DNA of 64,000 nt from Sutcliffiella rhizosphaerae (GTDB lineage Bacteria > Bacillota > Bacilli > Bacillales > Bacillaceae_I), in assembly GCF_917563925.1 (NCBI RefSeq), contig NZ_CAKJTJ010000008.1:1-64000 (forward strand), read 5' to 3'. The translations under genes and the position numbers were made by a program. Of the stretch, positions 24,741-32,966 are shown in pieces (the stretch's first letter is position 1; each line of letters starts with the position of its first letter). The notes under the pieces were generated by a model. That model was given only the letters and a program-made list of their open reading frames with translations. It did not search any database and was not told the origin of the DNA.

Positions 24741-24757
24741 TAAAGGTGTCTAAATTA

Positions 24758-24797
24758 AACGACCCTCTATATACGAATAGGGTCGTTTGTTTTGTTT
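24758..24797 (+). terminator. Terminator of thrZ
   Basis: ACGACCCT and AGGGTCGT pair around a twelve-base loop and are followed by a T-rich tract. The hairpin lies 18 bp after the thrZ stop. Confidence 0.9.
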
Positions 24798-25599
24798 TCA
24801 ACTTTTCCTTACTAGATAGATCATTTCGTAGCTATCCTGAGTCAAAGGGGTTCCGTTCCAATCTTGATACAAGTTTACGATTTCGAAACCATGGTTGCTG
24901 AGCATTCTCTCCATTTCCTGTGGATAGGTGTAACGCAGACTGATCGTAGTCTTATGTTCTTGTATAATTTCGCCAATTTCATTTTGATACTTTCTAGTAG
25001 TGATATAGTGCTGAACCTGCGTAATTGCATCATAGGAACTGATGGTATAGAGGTCGACTTTTTGGTTCGTATCCTCATCTATGTAAGACCTCCAGAACTC
25101 TTCCGTGCTCGGCTGAATCAACTCTTCCTTGCTTGGAAAGCGGGTACCAAAAATCAAGATTCCCCCTGTTTCTAAATTATTTCGAACAGAATGGAAAAAT
25201 CCATCCTGTGCTTCATTCGTTAAAAAATGTTGAAAGGAGTTCCCAACTGAATAAATGAGCTTGCTTTTGGTGCCTAGCTGGAGCTTTGTACAGTCCTCTT
25301 GAACCCAATCTATAAGTAAACTCTTTGCAGCAGCTTTTTCCTGTGCTTGCTGTAACATTCCCCGGTGTAGATCGACCCCTAAGAGTGAAAATCCTTTCTC
25401 CGCCAATGGAATGGTCAATCTTCCTGTCCCACATGCCAAATCAATAATGGTACCCCCCTGCCCCACATGCCAAATCAATAATGGTACCCCCCTGCTTCGC
25501 CGCCCATGCTTCCAGCAACTCTAGCTCAGGCAAATACCCATTATTCTCTTTATCATATAAAATTGGATCTTCATATTCTTGAAAATTTTCTAGTTTCAA
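24798..25599 (-). pseudogene. SAM-dependent methyltransferase gene broken by a 34-bp tandem duplication
   Basis: The main frame encodes a class I methyltransferase core (DLACGTGRLTIPLAEKGF, the SAM-binding loop; GVDLHRGML; YSVGNSFQHF). The first 50 or so codons lie in another frame. They start at TTG 25599 with SD AAAGGAG and read KLENFQEYEDPILYDKENNG up to the SAM motif, a typical N-terminus for this family. A 34-bp segment is present twice in tandem (25428-25461 and 25462-25495). Removing one copy gives an uninterrupted frame of 255 aa. The two halves encode the same SAM-motif piece, so the copy is a recent duplication. As it stands, only a truncated product lacking the N-terminus could be made. 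Confidence 0.85.
25428..25495. repeat. 34-bp perfect tandem duplication inside the methyltransferase gene
   Basis: Two identical adjacent 34-bp copies each contain ACATGCCAAATCAATAATGG followed by TACCCCCCTG. The period is not a multiple of three, so it shifts the reading frame. Slippage or recombination could delete one copy and restore the gene. Confidence 0.95.
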
Positions 25600-25636
25600 A
25601 ATCGTAGGCTCCTTTCATTTAGGAAGAAATAGTTAA

Positions 25637-26221
25637 TCACATTTTAAACAAAATAATACTAAACGGATATTCAGGGAATTCCGGATAGTGTTGCTTCTTC
25701 AATACTTCATAATCCAACTCATCTATCATTTTTTCTGACTTATATTTCGAATTGATCATTAATAAAAGCTGTCCATCATCTTTCAATAAACGAAAGCAAG
25801 CGTCCATACACTTTCGGAATTCACCTATCTCTTGGATAGCTGAACCAATCAGTGTGACGACATCAAAGGTTGCAGAAGGCAGATCTTTATCAAAAATACT
25901 TTTATTATGTATTTGCGCTGGATTTGGATGCCCTTCTCTCATTTGTCTATAGGCGAAGATCTCACAAATTTCATTGTCAATATCAATACTTGTTAATATT
26001 CCATGGCCATTTAACCAATAACCGAGGAAATCATCCCAATCCCCAGTCCCGATTCCGACATTACAAACCCTTATTCCATGAGTAAGATTAATATGCTTTC
26101 TAATGAAATCCCTTGTGACTTGCTCTGTATGCAGGCAAGCAGGAGATGTGTTCCACGGACCTGCTTCAGGTCCTTTCAGCTCGAGGTAGTAATTTAAAAG
26201 TTTTTGATCCATCGTTCTCAT
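25637..26221 (-). CDS. Class I SAM-dependent methyltransferase-like protein
   Basis: This is a 194-aa protein with a Rossmann-type methyltransferase core. VCNVGIGTGDWDDFLGYWLNG matches the SAM loop, with Gly-Ile-Gly-Thr-Gly. It is followed by TSIDIDNEICEI (acidic ribose-binding end of strand 2) and FDVVTLIGSAIQEIG (strand 4). The substrate is unknown. It starts at ATG 26221 with SD GGAGGG. The next gene downstream on this strand is the broken methyltransferase, so the two may once have been expressed together. Confidence 0.8.
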   Translation of the reverse strand: MRTMDQKLLNYYLELKGPEAGPWNTSPACLHTEQVTRDFIRKHINLTHGIRVCNVGIGTGDWDDFLGYWLNGHGILTSIDIDNEICEIFAYRQMREGHPNPAQIHNKSIFDKDLPSATFDVVTLIGSAIQEIGEFRKCMDACFRLLKDDGQLLLMINSKYKSEKMIDELDYEVLKKQHYPEFPEYPFSIILFKM

Positions 26222-26239
26222 GATACCCTCCGCTCGATT

Positions 26240-26626
26240 TTATGATAAGGAAATAAACAAGCATAAAAGCATGGCAACTCCTGATAATGGTGTCATGAAC
26301 ACTTTTTCCTTGCGGCTAGTGGAGAAAAAGTTTGCTAGAGTATTAATTGCCAAAAAAACCGTAATGATCCATACCAATACAGAAGTCGGCAAAAATGCAA
26401 GTGCAGTCGAAACTTGAAAAGTATGCTGCAAAAATATAATCGTCATCAAGATCAAAATGAGAGCATTCCCAGCACTCACCACTCTCAATCCTTTAGGCAA
26501 GATTTTGTGATATCCTCCCATAGCCATTTCTCCTAAAGGAAAACCTAAGCTCAATAGAACTTGAAATACAACGACAATCACAAACACCATTGCCACTAGA
26601 ATAGTAGCCACATCCACTAGATTCAT
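26240..26626 (-). CDS. Four-helix membrane protein, unknown function
   Basis: A 128-aa protein with four predicted transmembrane helices (about residues 5-30, 48-68, 74-95 and 108-127) carries a conserved-looking LGFPLGEMAMGGYHKILPKGLRV segment between helices 1 and 2. This is reminiscent of small uncharacterised Bacillus membrane proteins; I do not assign a family. Start ATG 26626 has SD GAGGGG. It lies 18 bp upstream of the methyltransferase gene, so an operon is likely. Confidence 0.65.
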   Translation of the reverse strand: MNLVDVATILVAMVFVIVVVFQVLLSLGFPLGEMAMGGYHKILPKGLRVVSAGNALILILMTIIFLQHTFQVSTALAFLPTSVLVWIITVFLAINTLANFFSTSRKEKVFMTPLSGVAMLLCLFISLS

Positions 26627-26734
26627 ATGAAACCCCTCTCGAAAGCTTTCTATGTATTTATTTTTAATAATAACATAATTTTTCCAATCATTTATATGCG
26701 AGATTAGGTAAAAAACACAACTGTAAGGGAATTA

Positions 26735-26768
26735 TAAAAAAGCTGTCGAGCATATGCCCAACAGCTTT
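26735..26768 (-). terminator. Terminator of the DUF2087 gene
   Basis: AAAGCTGT and ACAGCTTT pair around an AT/GC loop. A T run follows on the minus strand, and the hairpin starts just after the stop codon of the DUF2087 gene. Confidence 0.85.
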
Positions 26769-26771
26769 CTT

Positions 26772-27509
26772 CTAGTTTTCTAGCCAATAGGCACTTCCGT
26801 CATTCTTTCTAGTTAGAAACCCATAGTCAATGAGATAGCGTCTAATTAATACGTAATCTTCATAGAATTTGCTTATCTCTTCATTTAATTCTTTTTCTTT
26901 ATAAATACGCTCTTTTTGAAGCTGGGCCGCTATTTCTCTCAAGACAACTAGTCGTTGTTTTTCTTTAGGTGGAAATTTATTTAGTTTTGATTCCTTAAAA
27001 AACTTCTCCACTATCGAAGTCTGTTCCTCTTGAGTAATATTGTAACGTTCATCCACCATCGTGGCTGTTTTGTGGATAGGAACAAATGCAGGGGCATGCT
27101 GATCCTTTTCATCAAGAAGCTCCATCAATGTTAGAAATATTCTTGCTTGTCTTTCTTTTTCCTTTAGGGCAAAACGATGATGACGGATGGTTGAGGGGCT
27201 GCCAATTTCAAGTTCGGTTTGTATTTCCTTATCACTTTTACCTTGATAGAAAAGGTTCAAAAGGTTTTTCTGATGATCCGTTAGACCTGTTAACTTTTTG
27301 TTAAGCCCAATAAGATATTCAAATACCGAACCGTGCTCCTTTTGAATGTGAATGCGCATAAATCTCTCTGCTTCGTAATTAAAACCTTCATAAGGATAAA
27401 TAATACCTTTTTCAATACTTTTTTCACATAAAAGACATGTAAAGACTTCTGTTCCTTCAGTAAACCCTTTTTTCAATTCTTCCAGATTGGAGGACCATAT
27501 CATTTCCAT
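26772..27509 (-). CDS. DUF2087 domain regulator with a LuxR-like helix-turn-helix
   Basis: The 245-aa protein has three parts. The N-terminal 60 residues carry a CxxC pair (FTCLLCEKSIEKG) and a downstream His (RIHIQKEH), a possible zinc-binding element. The middle (about 92-135) reads LTDHQKNLLNLFYQGKSDKEIQTELEIGSPSTIRHHRF, a LuxR-type helix-turn-helix. The C-terminal 70 residues are a DUF2087 domain, with NKFPPKEKQRLVVLREIA and a YEDYVLIRRYLIDYGFLTR core. It is probably a transcription factor. Targets are unknown, and it appears monocistronic. Confidence 0.82.
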   Translation of the reverse strand: MEMIWSSNLEELKKGFTEGTEVFTCLLCEKSIEKGIIYPYEGFNYEAERFMRIHIQKEHGSVFEYLIGLNKKLTGLTDHQKNLLNLFYQGKSDKEIQTELEIGSPSTIRHHRFALKEKERQARIFLTLMELLDEKDQHAPAFVPIHKTATMVDERYNITQEEQTSIVEKFFKESKLNKFPPKEKQRLVVLREIAAQLQKERIYKEKELNEEISKFYEDYVLIRRYLIDYGFLTRKNDGSAYWLEN

Positions 27510-27681
27510 TTGTTATAAATCACCCTTCGTTTAGATTAAACAAACCTTATATCTATTTGTTAGTTATTTTATAAACATTATATAAATTTGTTTAATTTTT
27601 GTCAAAATAAAAAAGGGCAGGGGGGATAATCACTCTGCTCCTTACGTTGTACTGCTATTTAACCTTCCCTTCTGTCTTAAA

Positions 27682-28563
27682 TCATAAATAAGAACCTGAA
27701 GTGTTCACCCCTAAAAATTGTAAAACCTCTCTCCCGTATTTCTCTGTTTCTTCTAGACGTGGAAAATGACCGCTTTTCTCAAAGGTTACTAGTTTGTTAG
27801 ATTTATTTTGTAAATACTTTTCAGACTGGATCGAACAGAAAACAGGATCATATTTGCCACTCAATAATAGTGCGGAATGGGGAATTTCATTTAGTAACTG
27901 GAGACCTGATTGGTATATAGCCCCCTCTTGAAAAAGTTTTTTCCCATGAATCTGAGTTTGTTTCCATAGCTGCCCATCTACTTGACCATAAATTTGATTT
28001 AACCTATCAGGCGTAATGTTATGTAAATAAATAAGATCTTTATCGTATTCACCGATGGTAGAACAAAATTCCCCCCATTTTGCAAATAACTCCTTTGCAT
28101 CAGATCCTTCATTTAAATAAATAGATGTAGAATGACCTTTTTCACTAGCGTAGTGGAACAAGTTTTTCATCGACAGCCCTATATCGAACGTCGGAGCTTC
28201 AAATAGTATTTTCTGAATAGATCCTGGAAAAGAATTAGCATATAACAATGCCAGATATCCTCCAAAAGAATGCCCTAATAAAGACCATTTGTTAATTCCC
28301 AATGTATTTCTAAGTTCTTCACAATCCTCTAGAATATCCATAATTCCAAATGATTCATCTGGTTGAAGGGGCTCTGAACGCAAAACGCCTCGTTGATCAA
28401 TGGCAATGACTCTAAGTTTCTCGGAAAGTGCCTCCGCTTGGTCGGAAAAATCGAGGCAACTCGCTCCTGGACCTCCATGCAAATAAAGTAAAACTTCTTT
28501 ATTTTGCTCTCCATATTGTTCTACGTAAAGCTTCTTACCCCGTATGTTTATTAGTTCTCCCAA
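27682..28563 (-). CDS. Alpha/beta hydrolase (proline iminopeptidase-like)
   Basis: This is a 293-aa cytoplasmic alpha/beta hydrolase. It has the oxyanion segment LHGGPGASCLDF, RVIAIDQRGVLRSEP (DQRG is typical of prolyl aminopeptidases) and the nucleophile elbow GHSFGG with the catalytic Ser. A late Asp lies in LLSGKYDPVF and the terminal His in EKSGHFPRLEE, completing the triad. HGGPG is the family hallmark of proline iminopeptidase and related hydrolases, but the substrate cannot be decided. It starts at TTG 28563, seven bases after SD AGGTG. Confidence 0.85.
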   Translation of the reverse strand: MGELINIRGKKLYVEQYGEQNKEVLLYLHGGPGASCLDFSDQAEALSEKLRVIAIDQRGVLRSEPLQPDESFGIMDILEDCEELRNTLGINKWSLLGHSFGGYLALLYANSFPGSIQKILFEAPTFDIGLSMKNLFHYASEKGHSTSIYLNEGSDAKELFAKWGEFCSTIGEYDKDLIYLHNITPDRLNQIYGQVDGQLWKQTQIHGKKLFQEGAIYQSGLQLLNEIPHSALLLSGKYDPVFCSIQSEKYLQNKSNKLVTFEKSGHFPRLEETEKYGREVLQFLGVNTSGSYL

Positions 28564-28944
28564 TTTGTAACACCTGCTTTTACATTTATGTCGTCGTCTT
28601 CCTTTTTATATAATAATATCATAAAATTACCAATGCTTTTGATGAAGTACATACCGGATAGAACCGTTTTTCGATTGTTTTTAGAATTTCGAACATAACC
28701 CAGAGGGATTCGGACATATCCTAAGGAATCGAGTAGTCTTTAGATATTTCCAGATTGGTATTAAATATTTTCTCACTGTTATTAGATATTTTTCTGTTAA
28801 TTTTTGATATTTTGATGCCACTTTTACATATTTTCATACTTTCTTAAATCAGCAAAAGCTTGCTTTTGTTCTTTTTTCTGTCCATCCTACATACTTTTGA
28901 TATCGATATCATACTTGCAAGTTATACCATGGAGGTGCAGGTTG
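28564..28944. other. Intergenic stretch without a recognised gene
   Basis: This is AT-rich sequence between two divergent genes. Several loose copies of a TTAGATATTT-like word occur at 28740-28815, and no frame with a ribosome site is seen. The promoters of the hydrolase (minus) and the small membrane protein (plus) must be here, but I cannot place them. Confidence 0.4.
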
Positions 28945-29220
28945 ATGGAGAATAATAAAGCGGACAATAGTACTGGCTGGTACTTATATGGTTTTATTAC
29001 TTTAGTTTTTTTGTGGATTGTTTCTTTTATAGTCAGCGCTTGGTTCGAGCAGATGACGATGTTACTAGTTCGCCTAACATTAAACGGAATCGCCATCTCT
29101 TATTTTCTAACCATTTATTTTATCCAATTAACAAAACATTTTTTATCTGAAAGAAGGCGCCAAAACGAAATTATTATTCAATTTAATGGTAGAGAAATCA
29201 TGGTTGCTATTCATAGGTGA
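28945..29220 (+). CDS. Small two-helix membrane protein, unknown function
   Basis: This 91-aa protein starts at ATG 28945 with SD GGAGGTG; an upstream in-frame ATG has no ribosome site. Two hydrophobic helices (about residues 15-35 and 45-65, YLYGFITLVFLWIVSFIVSA and a leucine/isoleucine-rich second one) are followed by a basic, cytoplasmic-looking tail with ERRRQNE. I recognise no named family. It is convergent with the anti-sigma factor gene, sharing a bidirectional terminator. Confidence 0.65.
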   Translation: MENNKADNSTGWYLYGFITLVFLWIVSFIVSAWFEQMTMLLVRLTLNGIAISYFLTIYFIQLTKHFLSERRRQNEIIIQFNGREIMVAIHR

Positions 29221-29243
29221 TTTATTAATATTGAAAACAATTG

Positions 29244-29278
29244 AAAAAGAAGCGAAGGGATAACCTTTGCTTCTTTTT
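29244..29278. terminator. Bidirectional terminator
   Basis: AAAAAGAAGCGAAGG pairs with CCTTTGCTTCTTTTT around a five-base loop. It has A and T runs on both sides and lies between convergent genes. Confidence 0.9.
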
Positions 29279-29295
29279 ATCCATTTATCCCTAGC

Positions 29296-30774
29296 TCATC
29301 TATTCCAAAGTGGTACTTCTGAGTGGTAGTCTATTTGTTTGTAAATGGTATAGATATCTAGATTGTATTCAGTTGTGTAAATTGGAGCTTGAGTTTGAAT
29401 GGTAAAAGCCCCCTCTTTCGTAACTTCAACATTTTCGGAAAAGATCATTGATTCATTTTGGTTATCTGTAATGTTAATTTCTACGCTATCTACATTTTGA
29501 ATACCGGTAAAGCCAGTAATTGTTACTATTTTCTCTTTTTGTTCCTTTATTTCCTCTGTAACAGATTCAATCTTCCAATTACCTTTTTCTATGTTCTTAG
29601 ATTGTTCAGTTAACGTAAATTCAATATTCGAGGGCTCATATAAATTAAAGCCATTAAGTTCTATAAGAAGTTTCTCCGTCAGAGGTAAATTTTCTCTAGG
29701 AACCATACCTTTATATCTATTATTGAAATAAATAGTTATGGTGAAGGATCGGCCCATATTAGAAAAAATAACTCTATCATCTATAAGAAGTTCTTTACCC
29801 TCCTCTGTTTTTACACTTATTTCAGTATCGATAAATGGGGAATTCTCCGAGTCATCTCCTCTCTTTTCAATAATTGCTCTTAGTCGTTCATTTTCCTTTT
29901 CACTAAAGTCAGATTGAAGTGTAATAACATGGGCATTTGTTGATGATTGCCATGTAAGGATTTCTGCATGGAAGTTATCTAATAAAAAGGCTTTATTTAT
30001 TTCGGTCGTTTTTGTATACTTCTTTGATTCAGTAATATCTACTGGAATCTCTATTTTCCAATTACCTTCCTCTAAAAAGAACTCTTCAAAATAAACATTA
30101 ACTTGAAATGTATCTGGGAGGCTCTCGGGATTAGTAGGTTTTAAGACAACCGAATTTTCAGACTCTAAAAATGAGCTTGTGGCGAGATCTCTAAAGGGAA
30201 ATTCTTGACCATCGCTATCCACCATTACTCCGATTGGATTTGGGAATTGATAGTTATATTCTAGCTCACTAAGATAATTCACATTCTTTTTTTCCAAAAA
30301 ACCTTCCAACACTTGTTCATCTGGTGTTAGTTCGTAAAATATCTCTATTTTTAGCGGACTAGCATTTATATGAGTGACTTCTAGAAGTATTCCTTTATCC
30401 TCCACTTTATAAAGCACTTCTTTTTCTGGAACAACTGGAGTAGGGCTAGTGTTATTTGGAGAACTAGAATATAAGACTAATCCAAGGCTTACAGCTAGAA
30501 AAATACTCGCCACAGAAAGTAACTGGTATACCCATTTTTTTGCACCCTTAGCTTTATAAGGTTCTAATCTAATTAGTACTTCTTGGTCAAACTCTTCAGG
30601 TAGAAGAGGAGAATTGATAGCTTCTTCTAGAAAGGCATCTTCTTTTTGCAACGCTTTTAAAGCATGGCGACATGATGGACAAAACTCAAGGTGATAATCT
30701 ATTAATTCTTTCTCCTTATCAGAATGTACACCATCAACGTAAGCTGTCAGCCTCTCAAAACTAATACATTTCAT
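29296..30774 (-). CDS. Anti-sigma factor with zinc-finger and large extracytoplasmic domain
   Basis: This 492-aa membrane protein is paired with the ECF sigma factor gene, whose end it overlaps by 14 bp. The N-terminus has the anti-sigma zinc motif HLEFCPSCRHAL (His and two Cys). One membrane helix follows around residues 82-105 (WVYQLLSVASIFLAVSLGLVLY). The remaining roughly 380 residues are outside the cell, beta-rich and acidic, resembling DUF4179-type anti-sigma proteins. It would hold the sigma factor inactive until an envelope signal triggers release. The large extracellular part suggests a wall or surface stimulus. No dedicated protease gene lies nearby. Confidence 0.88.
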   Translation of the reverse strand: MKCISFERLTAYVDGVHSDKEKELIDYHLEFCPSCRHALKALQKEDAFLEEAINSPLLPEEFDQEVLIRLEPYKAKGAKKWVYQLLSVASIFLAVSLGLVLYSSSPNNTSPTPVVPEKEVLYKVEDKGILLEVTHINASPLKIEIFYELTPDEQVLEGFLEKKNVNYLSELEYNYQFPNPIGVMVDSDGQEFPFRDLATSSFLESENSVVLKPTNPESLPDTFQVNVYFEEFFLEEGNWKIEIPVDITESKKYTKTTEINKAFLLDNFHAEILTWQSSTNAHVITLQSDFSEKENERLRAIIEKRGDDSENSPFIDTEISVKTEEGKELLIDDRVIFSNMGRSFTITIYFNNRYKGMVPRENLPLTEKLLIELNGFNLYEPSNIEFTLTEQSKNIEKGNWKIESVTEEIKEQKEKIVTITGFTGIQNVDSVEINITDNQNESMIFSENVEVTKEGAFTIQTQAPIYTTEYNLDIYTIYKQIDYHSEVPLWNR

Positions 30775-31327
30775 TGAAGTATCCCCCTTTCTCCCGTTGC
30801 ATAGCTGCCCTCATTTTTTTCTTAGCACGATGGATTTTATTGGCTACACTGTGGACTGGAATGTTAAGGATTTCGGATATTTCCTCGTAGCTTATATCTC
30901 TAATGTATTTCAATAATAGAACTAGACGATCCTCCGTCGGTAACTGTTCGAGAAGTAATTCCAATTGCTCATACTTTTCTTTTTGTAGATAGACAACCTC
31001 TGCAGAAAGGGCTCCTACTCCTACTCCATTTTCCTCAGTATACTCCACGAGCTCCCATCTTTTTTTACGGAAGGTATCCATACAATAATTTATAGAAACT
31101 CGATAAAACCAACTTGAAAACTTACCACTTCTATCATATTTATGAAGCTCTTGGTAACCTTTAGTAAAACACTCCTGTACCAAATCCTTTGCATCTTCTG
31201 GATTTTTTACCATCCTTAAAATAATGGCATAAAGCTTATTTTTGTATCGTTTTATAATAAACGCATACGCTTGCTTGTTACCTGCAAGCACCTGCTCAAT
31301 AAAAAAAACATCATCTTGCTCTTGCAA
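30761..31327 (-). CDS. ECF-family RNA polymerase sigma factor
   Basis: This sigma-70 family factor of about 188 aa has region 2 (FIIKRYKNKLYAIILRMVKNPEDAKDLVQECFTKGYQEL, with the DLVQ motif) and region 4 (RLVLLLKYIRDISYEEISEILNIPVHSVANKIHRAKKKM). It resembles SigW/SigX-like extracytoplasmic factors. The longer frame begins at ATG 31366, but that codon overlaps the likely -10 element. I therefore choose TTG 31327, seven bases after SD GGGGAG, giving the usual short N-terminus. It is translated ahead of its overlapping anti-sigma partner. Confidence 0.88.
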   Translation of the reverse strand: MQEQDDVFFIEQVLAGNKQAYAFIIKRYKNKLYAIILRMVKNPEDAKDLVQECFTKGYQELHKYDRSGKFSSWFYRVSINYCMDTFRKKRWELVEYTEENGVGVGALSAEVVYLQKEKYEQLELLLEQLPTEDRLVLLLKYIRDISYEEISEILNIPVHSVANKIHRAKKKMRAAMQREKGGYFNEMY

Positions 31328-31368
31328 ATTTGCACTCCCCTTTGCTGCCATTTCTTTCTTATCCATTA

Positions 31369-31396
31369 TAACGATGTTAGAGCGGAAAAAATTTCA
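31369..31396 (-). promoter_or_regulatory. Candidate autoregulated ECF promoter
   Basis: On the minus strand TGAAAT followed by a T run (plus 31391-31396) is separated by 17 bp from CGTTA (plus 31369-31373). This is the TGAAAC-N16/17-CGTA pattern of sigma-W-type promoters. It would place the transcription start close to 31362, inside the longer reading frame. Autoregulation is typical for ECF factors. Confidence 0.5.
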
Positions 31397-31401
31397 ATGG
31401 C

Positions 31402-31430
31402 ACAAAAAAAAGCAGGATTACCCTGCTTCA
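31402..31430 (-). terminator. Terminator of the acetyltransferase gene region
   Basis: AAGCAGG and CCTGCTT pair around GTAAT and are followed on the minus strand by eight T. A second copy of the hairpin core lies at 31651-31672, on the other side of the palindromic repeat element. The element may therefore have separated the gene from this terminator. Confidence 0.7.
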
Positions 31431-31473
31431 GACTGTTGACAAACCCAAATTATTTTTAGATTTGTATTTAACT

Positions 31474-31599
31474 GTTGATCTTCGTTGCAGACGCTTCGCT
31501 TTCCGCGGGCGGTCCGGGAACCTCCTCGGGCTGCGCCCTGTGGGGTTTCCCATTTCCCTTCCTCCCGCAGGAGTCTGCGCGTCTTCCACTACGATCAAC
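31474..31599. repeat. GC-rich palindromic intergenic repeat element
   Basis: A 126-bp block much richer in GC than its surroundings is bounded by GTTGATC and GATCAAC. Its arms carry related CAGACGC/GCGTCTT words, and the interior is rich in CCGCGGGCGG, CTCGGGCTGCGCC and CTCCCGCAGGAGTCTGCG. I know near-identical blocks as scattered intergenic repeats in many Bacillaceae genomes. It encodes no protein. It is nested in a further inverted repeat, TTTGTC(A/T)ACA(n)nCTGAAGCAGG (31422-31443 and 31634-31655, 19 of 22 bases), so the whole unit is probably a non-autonomous mobile or structured-RNA element. Confidence 0.75.
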
Positions 31600-31695
31600 A
31601 AGGGAATTGCATGGATTTAAATAAAAATGTACCTTTGTCTACACACTGAAGCAGGATTACCCTGTTTCTGATTTTAATCTCTTTTTCTTTTTCTT

Positions 31696-32552
31696 TTACC
31701 CAAAGATTTGGGCAGCAATACCGAATAAATGCCCATTTCGCTTATGAATCGAATCATTATTTTTCACCATAATAGGAGGTTGATTGACTACTATAAAGCC
31801 ACTATTCATTAGAGTTTCTATAAACATTTTTTGTTCAGACGGGACATCTACCCTCAACCGACCTTTATGACCTGAAGCTAATTTTTCAAGTAAGCTCGTA
31901 GTCGTTGCAACATTTGGTGCTACTAAAGGGCCTATAATACGATTTATTGGTCCATCAATTGACATGCCGAAGCCGATAATGTTTGATTGACGATCCTTGG
32001 CAATGAAACAATTAGATGACTGTTTAATCCTATTGTACAAAAATTCACTTCTACCGGCGCCAAACGCGAATCGATCCAACTTACACACTGAAAAAAATCG
32101 GCTTCTTGGAAAGGAGTAATTTCTATTTCTATAAGCTGATAATTATTTGGTATGTACTTGTCACATAACATTTTATGGACGGACCTAACTGTTTGAAAGC
32201 CTAACTTTTCATAGATCGGCCTTCCTTCCTCCGTTGCTATTAAAAGAAACGTAGTATCATGAGCTACACTTTGAATGCACTTCTCTGTGGCTTTTTTACC
32301 AAGCCCCATCCCTCTATATGCATCATTCACAATGACCATTCCAATGGAAGCTGTGCCATTGTCATAAGGTATGATTGCTGCACTGGCAATGATGTCACCC
32401 ACTTCGTTTTTATAGCCGAAAATTTGTCCCGATTGAAGAACCGTTTCTATTTCACTCTCATCATAATCCCAACCTACAGAAGCAGACAATTTAATAAGCC
32501 CAGGGATATCATTCTTGGTAAACTGAGTTAGTTTCAAAGATGTATTTAACAT
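31696..32552 (-). pseudogene. Two-domain GNAT acetyltransferase gene with a frameshift
   Basis: The first frame (from ATG 32552, SD AAGGGGG) gives an N-terminal GNAT domain with IGMVIVNDAYRGMGLGKKAT, whose RGxGxGK loop binds acetyl-CoA. It loses the family sequence after ITPFQEADFF near 32090. The second domain continues in another frame as CKLDRFAFGAGRSEFLYNRI to the end (GIAAQIFG). The break is at a run of seven T (minus strand, near 32091); one more T would read DFFSVCKLDRFAFG and join both parts into 285 aa. It is either a true recent pseudogene, a slippage-controlled gene or a sequencing error. Confidence 0.82.
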
Positions 32553-32570
32553 GCAAGCCCCCTTGGTGCT

Positions 32571-32942
32571 TTAAAACATTCCGTTTTCATTTGGTGATTC
32601 TTCTGGAATAGCTTGGCCGACATCCCAGAGCTCAACGATTTTATTATCCTGAAAGAGGAAGATGTGGACTACTGCACCACCGAGGTCGTTTGGATTTTGT
32701 TTCACATGGGAGTGAATGGCGACCGTGTTTTCTTCTGAGATAGTATGTTTAATTTCTAACCTTTTTTCTGGATTTGCTTGTGAGCTTTCTTCCATTGCTG
32801 CCATTAATGATTCTGCATCCCCACGAAAGTATGGATTATGATGGCGAAAATCTGGACTAACGTAGCGCTCATATGCTTCTCGAATGTTTCCAGAGGCTAC
32901 CGTTTGAAGGAAAGCAACAGCTATTTCTTTCATATCATTCAT
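32571..32942 (-). CDS. SnoaL/NTF2-like domain protein
   Basis: This small 123-aa protein has the NTF2-like cone fold pattern: helices MKEIAVAFLQTVASGNIREAYERYVSPDFRHHNPYF, then strands ending with VVHIFLFQDNKIVELWDVGQ. Proteins of this kind are often annotated as SnoaL-like polyketide cyclase or nuclear-transport-factor-2-like, and usually bind small molecules. No function can be assigned. Start ATG 32942 is chosen because AAAGGA lies eight bases upstream; the ATG nine bases earlier overlaps that site. The gene directly precedes the acetyltransferase gene. Confidence 0.8.
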   Translation of the reverse strand: MNDMKEIAVAFLQTVASGNIREAYERYVSPDFRHHNPYFRGDAESLMAAMEESSQANPEKRLEIKHTISEENTVAIHSHVKQNPNDLGGAVVHIFLFQDNKIVELWDVGQAIPEESPNENGMF

Positions 32943-32966
32943 TAGTATCATCCTTTTCGATTTTAG

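Noticed and set aside
31242-31459. Two short plus-strand frames opposite the sigma factor gene
   Set aside because: They are antisense to a well-conserved sigma factor and continue into terminator and repeat sequence.
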